Source: Flectobacillus major DSM 103
GTDB taxonomy: Bacteria; Bacteroidota; Bacteroidia; Cytophagales; Spirosomataceae
NCBI RefSeq assembly: GCF_000427405.1
Contig: NZ_KE386491.1
Location: 4,815,303 to 4,879,302, forward strand
Direction of reading: 5' to 3'
DNA: 64,000 bases
Each line of letters starts with the position of its first letter. Positions within the stretch are counted from its first letter, which is position 1. The position numbers and the translations under genes were made by a program. Below the pieces are notes generated by a model. The model was not told the origin of the DNA. It saw nothing but the letters and a program-made list of their open reading frames with translations, and searched no databases. Shown here in pieces: positions 37,501-45,199 of the stretch.

Positions 37501-39632
37501 TTTAAACTAAATTTAGGCAAAGTCGTTTCCACAAAAATAGGTTTTGACATAATTACGCATGAGCCAGATGTTACTTGAAACGTATATGAACCTTTTTGAG
37601 AAGCATAAAAATAATTTGATGTTGCCCCACTAATCGCTATATTATCTTTATACCATTGATAAGTTCCTGATTGGTAATTTCTGGGGTAAATAGCTTGAGG
37701 CGAATCAGAACAAATATAAACTGTATCTTTCTTGTAATCATAATTTCCCGCAAGATAAAGAGAGATTTCTCTATTACTATTTAATGAAACGGTTAAGGGC
37801 TTAGAAGTCGTACTACAGCTTCCTTGGGTAAGCGTTAGCGTATAACTACCATCTTGGGTTACCTCATAGCCAAAACTTGTACTCACTGTACTTCCAGATT
37901 TTTTCCAATTATAGGTAATATTTTGGAGTCCAGTATTGGGGGACAGATAAATAGAACTTGGATTACAATAACTCGAATAAGATTGAGTAATCTTAACAGA
38001 ATCTAAAGTAGTAGAAGTTTTTATTTCAAAACCCTGTGAGATCGTTTTGCAACTTGCCTGTGTTACTTCTACATTATAAACGCCAGCTTGAGTTATGGTC
38101 AAGTTGTTAAAGGTTGCTCCACTAATATTTACATTATTTCTTTTCCATTGATAAGTTGTTGCCAGATTTGGACTATAAGTAACATTATTTACATAAGCGT
38201 TTGTTTGTCCCCCTGTACTACAAATCGTGCTTTCATCAAATGAAGTAGTGAAACTTATTGCAGAACCAAAAGTTAAAAGATCACTTTCTCCTTGGGTACT
38301 ACAAGTATTTGTACTCGAAGATTTTACAGAATAAGTACCTGATTGTGTTGCAACATAAGTTCTTTGGTTTTCGCCACTGATTAATAAACCATTTCTAAAC
38401 CATTGATAGGTTTGATTATCTGTCCAATCTGGCAAAGTCAAACTTGCTTGGCCGCCTATACATTGAATAGCACTACCATTCCTTTGTAAGGAATAACTAT
38501 TCTCTCCTGTTGTGGTACTAACTTGAACACCAGAAGAAATAACCGTAGGGCATCCCCCTTGTGTTATAGCTATACTATAATTCCCGCCTGTAGAAATTGT
38601 ATATTTAGCATAATTTCCCCCTGAGCTAATATTTACGCCATCTTTTCTCCATTGAAAGGTCACATTTGTAGAATCTGTAATATTCGTTTTTACTGTTGCG
38701 GTATTACCAGAACACATAGTAAAATAAGTATTACTGACCGATTCATTGTATTTATTCAAAATAGTTGGGCTATCAATTGTACCAATAGTTATTGCTGAAC
38801 TTATATTGCTGGTAACAATGGAGTTATAAGAAAATAATCTAATTTTGTAATTCTGTCCATAAGGTAAATTATTGGGCAATGTTACCGAAAACGAGCCAGT
38901 ATTAGCACTTTGGGTAACCCCTCCAACAAAAGTAGGATTGATGAAGTCTCCATTTTTATTGGATAACTCTACGAAGATATTACCGTAATAATAATTGTTA
39001 TTGTAATTAATACTTCCTGAATTAAAGTTTCCTGTACGGCTATAATTGATGGTAAGTTGACGGTTGTTTCCACAGAAGGTAGTTCCATTAATACTAGTTA
39101 GTGAAAGTGTTGGTGGATTGGTATTACTAACCGCAAAATTACTAAAAGGGGTTTCCGTGGTTTCACTGGAGTTGGTTTGGCTTACGGCACGTACCAACCA
39201 TGAATAAGTATGCCCTACTACAAGGCTACGAGTCTCAAAAGAGGATAAATCGCCCACGGGAGCATAGTCGTAAAGGATTGTTAAAGTTGTTAAATCCACT
39301 ACTTTAACAAAATAATTACAAGCATTTGCATTGTTATTTTTGTTCCAATAAAGACTTACCGTAGTACCATAAACCACAGCATTATTGATAGGACTTGATA
39401 AACTTGGTGCCGAGATTGCGGCTAAAGTGTTAAAGCCTTTCCCAGTTTCTTTGTTTGCTACTTCTCGGTATTGAAAACCTATGGGTGGTGCAAGAACAGA
39501 ATCTTTTTGCACACGGATTACTGAATCAGGCTTGTTTTTTATTAAAGAATCAAGTTGGGTAGTATAACTGTTAGCAAATAATTGAGGGAGAATAAGTAGT
39601 AAAATGACAATGGAAGTGTAAATTTTTTGCAT
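34542..39632 (-). CDS. Giant Ig-repeat surface protein without recognisable T9SS domain
   Basis: 1696-residue secreted protein. A signal peptide (about 1-20, ending LFANS) is followed by a fibronectin-like region (about 50-165), a beta-sandwich (about 170-280), about fourteen Ig-like repeats of roughly 80 residues built on the pattern Y-Q-W-x-K-D/N-G...G-x-Y-x-V...G-x-C with two cysteines each, a PKD-like module (about residue 800), and a second copy of the beta-sandwich type (SITINSLSATSFCSG). The last 70 residues (NWDNPATWSCGTVPT ... LKFLTN) form a distinct beta-rich terminal domain. Neither the type A (LYPNP) nor the type B (CHU_C) sorting signal is visible, so export beyond the outer membrane is unexplained. 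The coding DNA looks more AT-rich than its neighbours. Flanking direct repeats suggest a mobile or duplicated cassette. Confidence 0.85.
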   Translation of the reverse strand: MQKIYTSIVILLLILPQLFANSYTTQLDSLIKNKPDSVIRVQKDSVLAPPIGFQYREVANKETGKGFNTLAAISAPSLSSPINNAVVYGTTVSLYWNKNNNANACNYFVKVVDLTTLTILYDYAPVGDLSSFETRSLVVGHTYSWLVRAVSQTNSSETTETPFSNFAVSNTNPPTLSLTSINGTTFCGNNRQLTINYSRTGNFNSGSINYNNNYYYGNIFVELSNKNGDFINPTFVGGVTQSANTGSFSVTLPNNLPYGQNYKIRLFSYNSIVTSNISSAITIGTIDSPTILNKYNESVSNTYFTMCSGNTATVKTNITDSTNVTFQWRKDGVNISSGGNYAKYTISTGGNYSIAITQGGCPTVISSGVQVSTTTGENSYSLQRNGSAIQCIGGQASLTLPDWTDNQTYQWFRNGLLISGENQRTYVATQSGTYSVKSSSTNTCSTQGESDLLTFGSAISFTTSFDESTICSTGGQTNAYVNNVTYSPNLATTYQWKRNNVNISGATFNNLTITQAGVYNVEVTQASCKTISQGFEIKTSTTLDSVKITQSYSSYCNPSSIYLSPNTGLQNITYNWKKSGSTVSTSFGYEVTQDGSYTLTLTQGSCSTTSKPLTVSLNSNREISLYLAGNYDYKKDTVYICSDSPQAIYPRNYQSGTYQWYKDNIAISGATSNYFYASQKGSYTFQVTSGSCVIMSKPIFVETTLPKFSLNSTPQNNLCANNIVKLDYYNQGLYPYLCSVWKKDGITFNTCASQVSILESGIYTSTVQQGSCVVESEPLKITIGEPITATVSGNSTISAGSSANVYVNFTGASPWIFTLSDGTVVTTSKNPHVVTVSPTATKTYTISSVIGSCGTGTTSGSATVTIGTCNTPTIITNQPLTQTKCMGSTVTFSVVATGGGTLTYQWKKDGQNINGANTSTLTIRSLKFSDSGNYSVSVIGTCGMVLSNSAVLKVTNDVPFYIVQPSIVTTTGSNVFLQTNTYNLPISSFSWQGPNGYSSSVENPIISNIGLSNSGTYTAFASNTQGCVGQAVASITVVAPSITINSLSATSFCSGQTGSISFTTPSGVATTYAVQLSNSDGFFNTNPTVLGRGSSSPINFTLPSYSSGTTYNYKLRIVDTQNPTQVSAPSAVIYFNNLTALIQDAVGSSFLSICSGSSIKLYAKLNVPTTNNVIYEWQKDGNTIAGATAATYITNQLGAYTVKATVTGCGNATSTSTNVYLTKDSGGFANSISAFQCAGSSIELKARYNSESTTYVWKKDGVTLSNNTNSLTVSQSGTYSLTSSDTNCNYNYIESRQYTFSNIIPTLLNNSDSAFACTNYSVYLSTYFPNNDLYSYQWQKNGEPILNATNDYYSPSSSGIYSLKVTQGNCTAMSKPVVVTTGVTPSSLIKIYGSPNICTGSTASYLYVSGLACGNYQWQKDQVDIPSQTNYRYIPSQSGSYRVKITNGTSITYSNSIDIVASNTPTYTISTDADTITCTPNYYYYLNTYNLLGATFQWYKNNSPISGAVSSGYNTYADGVYKLKVTVGTCVGYSQDVNVITRNYLTKPILESKQGTIVCNHTYTTLSPKSSLSNIDFYQWKKDGVNIPNTNNVSLYSFPITESGTYTLQITQEACSVESDPIKINVGDKQQSIKTANWDNPATWSCGTVPTITENILINKSHVVSLPNNTTGFVKNLELQGSIIQGSNARLKFLTN

Positions 39633-39902
39633 GGATGTAAATTAAAAGTGATACTTAGGTGAATAATTAAAGTATAAAGTAACAATTTTTTGAGGAGTAG
39701 TTTTACTTATCTAATCACAAATATGTTACCGTTTAATAAATCCGATTATGTTTTTTTAAGGTAAAACTAAAGATTAACGATACCTCTTTTGTTATATACT
39801 AAGTTTGATTTATAGCCTTCTTATATCTTTTTGCAATAAGAAGAATAGCCCTAACTGCTTAATTCCTAGAATCTATTCAACCACATACAAAGGATATACT
39901 AT

Positions 39903-39967
39903 GCTTTAGATAATTAGAATATTCTTCCATAACAATACTTTTGGTATCGCTATTTTAGGACAAGACA
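39903..39967. repeat. Direct repeat, copy B (upstream of Ig-repeat surface gene)
   Basis: Same-orientation partner of 34438-34502, about 83% identical over 65 bp. It lies about 270 bp upstream of the surface-protein start. See copy A. Confidence 0.7.
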
Positions 39968-40282
39968 TGAATATAAAAAAGGAGAAGGTTGTTATTTTCC
40001 CTTTTTATTAGAAAAATAGATTATTGTATCATTTTGTTACATTGAATGCTGAAAAGTTATGTTTTGGTATAGCGTATTAAAAGATTGTATATTTCTAATG
40101 TTGTATATAAGTGTTAGGGTGTTGTTTTTTGTGTAATAGTTTGATTATTAGTGGCTTGTTGATGAGTGATGTGTTTTTGGATACTATTTTTGATAGGATT
40201 TTATTGATAGCCGTTTGAAGGTATAATATTATTGCATGAGATTCGCTTTTGCAAGCCGTACAAAAAAATGGTTTGAGATATG

Positions 40283-40290
40283 TATATTTG
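40283..40290 (+). promoter_or_regulatory. -7 element TATATTTG upstream of MFS permease
   Basis: Exact TAnnTTTG, 100 bp before the permease ATG; no TTTG at 19-nt spacing. Confidence 0.3.
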
Positions 40291-40390
40291 GTTAGTCAAT
40301 ATTATTTAATAAGAGATAATTGGGGTTTTAGGCTCTGATTCAAAATATTCATTAATTATTTTCTAACTAAAAACTATAAAAAATAACCTA

Positions 40391-41596
40391 ATGCGTACAA
40401 TTACAAAAGTTCAGTTAATGGCAATGATGTTCCTGATGTTTTTTACATGGGGTGCATGGTATGGTCAAATGGGGAAATACCTCTTTACAGGCTTACACGC
40501 TAGTGGCGACCAAATCGGTAATGCTTATGCTACATTTTCAATTGCGTCTATTATAGCACCATTCTTTGTGGGTATGATTGCCGACCGATTTTTTGCTGCT
40601 CAAAAGGTAATGGGGGTTTTGAATTTGCTTGGAGCTGTTATCTTATATTTCTTGATTCAAACCGATAACCCTGATACGTTCTTTTGGTATATATTAGCTT
40701 ATACCATGACTTTTGCTCCTAATTTGGCCTTGTCGAGTTCGATTGCCATGAATCAGATGCGAAATCCTGAAAAAGAATTTCCTTCGATTCGTGTATTAGG
40801 AACAATCGCTTGGATCATTGTTACCAATATTATTGGTTTTTATACCCTAGGCGACAAAGTGACAATCTTCCAAATTTCGATGGTAACGTCTATTATCTTG
40901 GGTGTTTTTGCTTTCTTTTTACCAAATACACCTCCCAAAGCTACAGGCAAAGCTTCTATTGGCGAAATTTTGGGGACAGATGCTTTTGTATTATTCAAAG
41001 ACAGGTCTTTTTTAATTTTCTTTATTTCTTCTGTTTTGGTGTGTATTCCTTTGTCGTTTTATTATGCTCATGCCAATTTGTCTTTAACCGAGTCGAATAT
41101 GACGAATGTAGAGAACAAAATGTCGCTTGGACAAGTTTCAGAGGTATTTTTTATGTTATTAATACCATTTGCTTTAAGTAAATTTGGTATCAAAAAAATG
41201 CTTATTGTAGGCTTGGTAGCATGGATTATCCGATTTATTTGTTTTGGCTATGGCGATGGTATTTCATCGGAATGGATATTGTACATTGCCATTGTATTGC
41301 ACGGTGTTTGTTATGATTTCTTCTTTGTTACAGGGCAAATCTATACCGACAATAAGGCAGGCGATAAAATCAAAAACTCAGCTCAGGGGCTTATTACTTT
41401 GGCAACTTACGGGATTGGTATGGGGATTGGCTCGAAAATTTCGGGTATTGTACTTGACAAATACACAACTATCGATGCTGCCACTCAGGCTACTATTCAT
41501 AATTGGACTTCGGTATGGATGGTTCCTGCAGGTATTGCGGCTGTAGTATTGGTATTATTTGTGATTTTCTTCCACGATAATAAGAAAACAGCATAA
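40391..41596 (+). CDS. MFS permease, nucleoside:H+ symporter (NupG/XapB-like) family
   Basis: 401-residue inner-membrane transporter with about twelve hydrophobic helices. The start MRTITKVQLMAMMFLMFFTWGAWY, with W-G-x-W in the first helix, the loop AIFAPFFVG-type segment (IIAPFFVGMIADRFF, about 55-70) and the overall length fit the Nuc_H_symport family, which takes up nucleosides or related compounds with protons. Bacteroidota members often act on nucleosides or sugars, so the substrate is uncertain. Single gene with its own strong terminator, followed by a universal stress protein gene. Confidence 0.85.
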   Translation: MRTITKVQLMAMMFLMFFTWGAWYGQMGKYLFTGLHASGDQIGNAYATFSIASIIAPFFVGMIADRFFAAQKVMGVLNLLGAVILYFLIQTDNPDTFFWYILAYTMTFAPNLALSSSIAMNQMRNPEKEFPSIRVLGTIAWIIVTNIIGFYTLGDKVTIFQISMVTSIILGVFAFFLPNTPPKATGKASIGEILGTDAFVLFKDRSFLIFFISSVLVCIPLSFYYAHANLSLTESNMTNVENKMSLGQVSEVFFMLLIPFALSKFGIKKMLIVGLVAWIIRFICFGYGDGISSEWILYIAIVLHGVCYDFFFVTGQIYTDNKAGDKIKNSAQGLITLATYGIGMGIGSKISGIVLDKYTTIDAATQATIHNWTSVWMVPAGIAAVVLVLFVIFFHDNKKTA

Positions 41597-41618
41597 TTTT
41601 TCTTGTTGATATAAAATG

Positions 41619-41649
41619 AAGGCAGGCCTACCAAAGGCCTGCCTTTTTT
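41619..41649 (+). terminator. Terminator of MFS permease
   Basis: 11-bp perfect GC-rich stem AAGGCAGGCCT/AGGCCTGCCTT (41619-41629 with 41635-41645), 5-nt loop, then TTTT; 22 nt after the stop. Confidence 0.9.
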
Positions 41650-41754
41650 GATAAAAATCATATTTTAGCGAAATGCTTATCATTCTGATTGTCAGTTTTT
41701 TGAACGAAATTTAGGAAGTTAAAAATGATTCGGAAAACAAAACAAATCAATACT

Positions 41755-42576
41755 ATGAAAAAGATACTCGTGCCAACCGACCTTAGTAAAATATCACTTA
41801 AAGCCCTTGATGTTGCTGCCGATTTGGCTCGACACAACGGTGCCGAAATAATCCTTTTGCAAGTTAAGGTGTTTCCATCGGCAAGTTTGGGTACTTATTA
41901 TTCAATGGGGGTAGCAGTGCCATTTGATACAGCATGGAAAGAAGTATTGCAGGAAGCAGAACAACAGCTACAGCAGGTAATAGACCAGCCTAAATATGAA
42001 GGAATAAAGATAAAGGGTGTTGTCGAGGAAAGTGTTGAGAATATCGAAACTACTTTGCTCAAACACAAAGCTGATTTGATTGTGATGGGGTCGACAGGAG
42101 CAACGGGTATCAAAGAGGTTTTTGGTGGGTCACATTCTGAAGCCGTGGTGCGTCATGCACACTGTCCGGTATTAGTTATCAAAGGAGATATAGAGAACTA
42201 TACTATCAGACGAGTATTGGTAGCTACCGACTTGGGTAATACCGATTTTATGAAGAAGGCCCTTAAATGGCTCAACCTTACCGATATACAATATCATTTT
42301 GTATATATAGACACAGCTATGAAACAGGTAAATTATGTTGAGCTAAAAGCCGAAATGAAAACAATAGCTCACCAGCTCAAGCTAAAAGATTATCATTTTG
42401 AAATCTGGAACGCTACCAGTGTAGAAGAAGGAATATTGGATAGTGCACACGAAATAGAAGCCGACTTGATATTGATGTACACTCATGGGCGTACAGGTTT
42501 GGCTCATTGGTTGAAGGGAAGTATTGCCGAAGATGTAGTAAATCACTCAGACATACCAGTGATGACAGTGATTTAG
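41755..42576 (+). CDS. Universal stress protein, tandem UspA domains
   Basis: 273-residue cytosolic protein made of two UspA domains (about 1-142 and 146-273). Domain 1 starts with MKKILVPTDLS, as most members do, and has the ATP-binding loop G-S-T-G-A-T-G ... G-G-S-H (about 110-125). Domain 2 ends with a related loop HGRTGLAHWLKGS. I prefer the ATG at 41755 for the family match; an in-frame ATG at 41725 is preceded by AGGAAG, a plausible Shine-Dalgarno, and would add ten residues. A stress-survival role is typical but no specific function can be claimed. A MITE-like repeat starts about 20 bp after the stop. Confidence 0.88.
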   Translation: MKKILVPTDLSKISLKALDVAADLARHNGAEIILLQVKVFPSASLGTYYSMGVAVPFDTAWKEVLQEAEQQLQQVIDQPKYEGIKIKGVVEESVENIETTLLKHKADLIVMGSTGATGIKEVFGGSHSEAVVRHAHCPVLVIKGDIENYTIRRVLVATDLGNTDFMKKALKWLNLTDIQYHFVYIDTAMKQVNYVELKAEMKTIAHQLKLKDYHFEIWNATSVEEGILDSAHEIEADLILMYTHGRTGLAHWLKGSIAEDVVNHSDIPVMTVI

Positions 42577-42595
42577 ATGGCATATCTTAGCAAAT

Positions 42596-42746
42596 AAACA
42601 TGAGTCATCTCGAATTTTTAGGTCAACGAGGCGGTCGAAAAACTAATTTCGACCGCCTTGTTGATTAATAGCACAATGGTCTACAATAAATACACACAAG
42701 AGGGCTCTATTTTAAATTATCCCATAATTCGGGATAATTCATGTTT
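42596..42746. mobile_element. MITE-like repeat element, copy 1
   Basis: 151-bp non-coding element with imperfect terminal inverted repeats. The left end (from 42596, AAACATGAGTCATCTCGAAT) and right end (42721-42746, complement AAACATGAATTATCCCGAAT) match at all but three of these 20 positions. Inside is a 17-bp hairpin (42624-42640 with 42647-42663, one mismatch; core AGGCGGTCGAAA). A related copy lies at 62561-62830. No transposase frame is present, so it would be non-autonomous; no clear target-site duplication seen. Confidence 0.55.
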
Positions 42747-43109
42747 TTGTGAGGAAAGGTTTGGCGTAAAAAGATTTTTAGCCGAGCCAAAAGGCGTTCT
42801 TCATTTACACATAGAATTTGTATACCATTCGTGCAGTGTGTGGCGTTATAAAGAAGAATAGTACAAAAGTGTTATTTTGGGCAAGATAATGTCAAAGAGG
42901 AAAGGGCTTTAATAGAAAGGAGTCTGGAATTAATTAGAATTGGATTACTTAAACTTGTTTTTTTAGCGTCTTAGAGTAGCTTGATATATTTTTTTTTTAT
43001 ATTTGTGTTAGTCAAACTACAAAAAGTACCGCCAAGTCTTTTTCTTTATGTTATATTAAAAATGTTTCTTGTTGCAGGGCAAGACTATTTTAGTACTATT
43101 TATGTAACT

Positions 43110-43117
43110 TATTTTTG
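43110..43117 (+). promoter_or_regulatory. -7 element TATTTTTG for XRE regulator
   Basis: TAnnTTTG match 41 bp before the ATG at 43159; the -33 region is not conserved. Confidence 0.3.
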
Positions 43118-43158
43118 ATACTTATCTTGAAATTTTTAATGAAAACACACAAATTACT

Positions 43159-43494
43159 ATGAAACGAGTTGAAGATAGAATCAGGGTACTAATCGCTGAA
43201 AGGGGTATGACTCTTCTTCAATTAGCTATTCAATCGAATATCACTGAGGCTACGCTTCATGCCATCCTTAACCGCAACGATGCGAAATACTCGCAGTTGA
43301 TTCGTATGGCAAGAACACTCAATGTGACAGTGGCTTATTTAATGGGAGAGTCTGAATTTCAGAATATTTCAGACGTACAAGAAACACAAGCGGGCTATGT
43401 TGTATTAAAAACTGAAGAAGTTTTGGATATGCAACGTAAAATTATTGATCTACAAGCTAAACTATTGGCTAAATTCACAGAAAGTGAATCTTAG
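43159..43494 (+). CDS. XRE-family helix-turn-helix regulator
   Basis: 111-residue DNA-binding protein. Residues about 5-65 form a Cro/C1-type HTH_3 domain (RIRVLIAERGMTLLQLAIQS then ATLHAILNRN as recognition helix, and the closing LNVTVAYLMGES). A short helical tail rich in Leu/Glu/Lys (about 80-111) could form a coiled-coil dimer. Unlike the toxin-antitoxin class there is no partner gene beside it. It converges on the inositol oxygenase gene and shares a terminator with it. Targets unknown. Confidence 0.85.
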   Translation: MKRVEDRIRVLIAERGMTLLQLAIQSNITEATLHAILNRNDAKYSQLIRMARTLNVTVAYLMGESEFQNISDVQETQAGYVVLKTEEVLDMQRKIIDLQAKLLAKFTESES

Positions 43495-43579
43495 CTATTA
43501 GCTCAAATAAGGAATTATCAATCGTTTGTGTAATTACTTATTGATTAGAGCATTGCTATTAAAAATATTCATTATATGT

Positions 43580-43607
43580 CAAAGCCTGACCTTAGGGTCA
43601 GGCTTTG
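43580..43607. terminator. Bidirectional terminator between XRE and inositol oxygenase genes
   Basis: 12-bp perfect stem CAAAGCCTGACC/GGTCAGGCTTTG (43580-43591 with 43596-43607), 4-nt loop, between two convergent genes. Confidence 0.85.
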
Positions 43608-43616
43608 GTGTTATTA

Positions 43617-44444
43617 TTACCAGTAGATAGGGCCTTTACCAAGGTATTTCTCTGCAATTGGTAAATAATAAGCTTTCATTTCATCTAAGTTGTACAATTT
43701 TTGTGATTTTGTATATAAGTCATACTTATTAAAATCCTTGATCCATTCTTTGTATTGGTCGTCTTTGGCATTGGTAATTTTGGTATAACTACCGCCAGTA
43801 TGCCAAGGATAAAACGAGTGATAACGAACCATTACCATACCTTCTTCGGGAATAGTGTTTTCGGAATGATTTTTGAGTACTTGGTACAAATATTCGTCGT
43901 GTCCCCAAGCTAGCTCTACGTTGTCCAAGCCGCATCCTTCTTCATAAATACCCAGTTCGGTATTATATTGCTCTAATTGCATATCAGGGTTCAGTTCATT
44001 AAACTCTGGGTATACGCAGCTATCAGGAAGTTTGCATCCTACCACAAATACGTCGCCTACCAAGCCCCATTGTTCAGCCTGAGATGTACCATCTTCGTCG
44101 CTTCCCCATAGGTACATCGCTTTACCAAGGTCATGAATCAAACCCACCAGTTGCATCCAGTCGGGGCGGCCTTCTGCACGCATAGCTTCGGCCGACTGCA
44201 AAAGGTGTTGTACATTAGGCAAATCCAAATCGGGGTCGCTTACATCAATCAAGGCATTGAGCTTTTCCATTGCATCCCAAAGGAGCATCGGTTTGTCGAA
44301 TGTCAGATACTTCGCTTTCATTTTTTGTACATAATCGTAGGTCTGGTAAAGCCTCATTTTACGATAATGTTCTTTTACAGCAGCAGTAATATCGCCTTGG
44401 TTATAGTTGCGAAATTCGGTTTTTTCTTTTTCCAAAGTTTCCAT
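43617..44444 (-). CDS. Inositol oxygenase (MIOX) family protein
   Basis: 275-residue non-haem di-iron HD-domain oxygenase of the myo-inositol oxygenase family, which in animals and plants cleaves myo-inositol to D-glucuronate. The six iron ligands of the mammalian enzyme can all be placed by motif: His80 (NVQHLLQSAE), His104-Asp105 (LIHDLGK), His182 (AWGHDEYLY), His209 (RYHSFYPWH) and Asp237 (WIKDFNKYDLY). Length is close to human MIOX (285). I chose the ATG at 44444; the longer frame begins at a TTG nine bases earlier. No inositol or glucuronate pathway genes adjoin it. The family is found in few bacteria, including Bacteroidota, and transfer from eukaryotes has been proposed (recollection). 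Confidence 0.93.
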   Translation of the reverse strand: METLEKEKTEFRNYNQGDITAAVKEHYRKMRLYQTYDYVQKMKAKYLTFDKPMLLWDAMEKLNALIDVSDPDLDLPNVQHLLQSAEAMRAEGRPDWMQLVGLIHDLGKAMYLWGSDEDGTSQAEQWGLVGDVFVVGCKLPDSCVYPEFNELNPDMQLEQYNTELGIYEEGCGLDNVELAWGHDEYLYQVLKNHSENTIPEEGMVMVRYHSFYPWHTGGSYTKITNAKDDQYKEWIKDFNKYDLYTKSQKLYNLDEMKAYYLPIAEKYLGKGPIYW

Positions 44445-44751
44445 TATGTACAATTTTTTCTTTTAAAATTACTGATTTTCTTTTAAAATACAATAAGTCG
44501 TATTTTCTACTCATTCTGAAAAATAATCACCTCCAGCCGTAACCATGAAAATATGCTTAGGAAGGATAAAATAATATTATTCAATTAGCAAAGAATAGGG
44601 GAAAAGTTTGTGCTATTTGTCATACTCAAAACCATCAATTGAAATGCCCTTATCAAAAAATCCGTTGCCCTCAGAGAAAGTAACGAATAACAGCAAGATA
44701 AAAGCATAAATGGTTTAAAATAATCTTATAGTCCTTTAAACACTAACAACA
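44445..44751. other. Spacer upstream of inositol oxygenase gene with direct repeats
   Basis: 307-bp divergent spacer. Just upstream of the inositol oxygenase start lie two identical 14-bp direct repeats TTTTCTTTTAAAAT (44456-44469 and 44476-44489), a possible operator or simple AT-rich duplication. Nothing else stands out. Confidence 0.4.
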
Positions 44752-45141
44752 ATGAACATGAAAGTATCTGTTTTTGTATTATTTTTATTATTAAGCCAAG
44801 TATCGTTTGGTCAAGAAAGGGTTGCTACTCCTGTTTTATACGAATTTTCGCAGGTAACAACTATCGAGTCGGTTGTACCCGGAGGGTTGGGGCGTTCACG
44901 AATGATTACTTCTGGAAAAGATGGAGCTATGGAAGAAGTAAAACTAGAGAATTTCTTTAGTTTTGTTGGTATTAATTTTGAAAATGTAAGAAACAACGAC
45001 AAAACTATTACCGATAAAATCACTAGAATGTATGAGGAAGGCTGGGAGCTTATCAATACGGCATCGGGTGTTTATAGTGCCGATAAAAGTACAGGGATTT
45101 TTATTACAAGGTATTTGTTTAGAAGAGTAAAGGTATCTTGA
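44752..45141 (+). CDS. Small secreted protein of unknown function
   Basis: 129-residue protein with a clear signal peptide (MNMKVSVFVLFLLLSQVSFGQ, about 21 residues; the second ATG at 44758 is an equally possible start). The mature part is a compact alpha/beta domain with RMYEEGWELINTAS and TGIFITRYLFRR, a pattern reminiscent of small DUF4177-like proteins, but I do not make a firm family call. Periplasmic or surface location is predicted. It ends at a 15-bp bidirectional hairpin facing fumC. No functional clue from neighbours. Confidence 0.65.
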   Translation: MNMKVSVFVLFLLLSQVSFGQERVATPVLYEFSQVTTIESVVPGGLGRSRMITSGKDGAMEEVKLENFFSFVGINFENVRNNDKTITDKITRMYEEGWELINTASGVYSADKSTGIFITRYLFRRVKVS

Positions 45142-45148
45142 AAAATAC

Positions 45149-45188
45149 ATAACCAAGGTGCTAGCTGTTGAGTTAGCACCTTGGTTAT
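45149..45188. terminator. Bidirectional terminator before fumC end
   Basis: 15-bp perfect stem (45149-45163 with 45174-45188; core AACCAAGGTGCTA) with a 10-nt loop, between convergent genes. Confidence 0.85.
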
Positions 45189-45199
45189 AAGGTAATTAT

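Larger units (their letters stand above)
39633..40390. other. Gene-free divergent spacer with direct-repeat copy
   Basis: 758 bp between the minus-strand surface protein and the plus-strand permease. No ORF with coding character. It holds the second direct repeat (39903-39967), very AT-rich DNA, and a TATATTTG element at 40283-40290 about 100 bp before the permease start. Confidence 0.5.
42577..43158. other. Intergenic region holding a MITE-like element
   Basis: 582 bp. The first third is the 151-bp repeat element (42596-42746). The rest is AT-rich with two -7-like elements (TATATTTG at 42998 and TATTTTTG at 43110) before the XRE gene. A 67-codon frame at 42658-42861 overlaps the repeat and is not credible. 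Confidence 0.55.

Noticed and set aside
42658-42861. 67-codon plus-strand frame
   Set aside because: It starts inside the hairpin of the MITE-like element and covers its right end; no protein similarity recognised.
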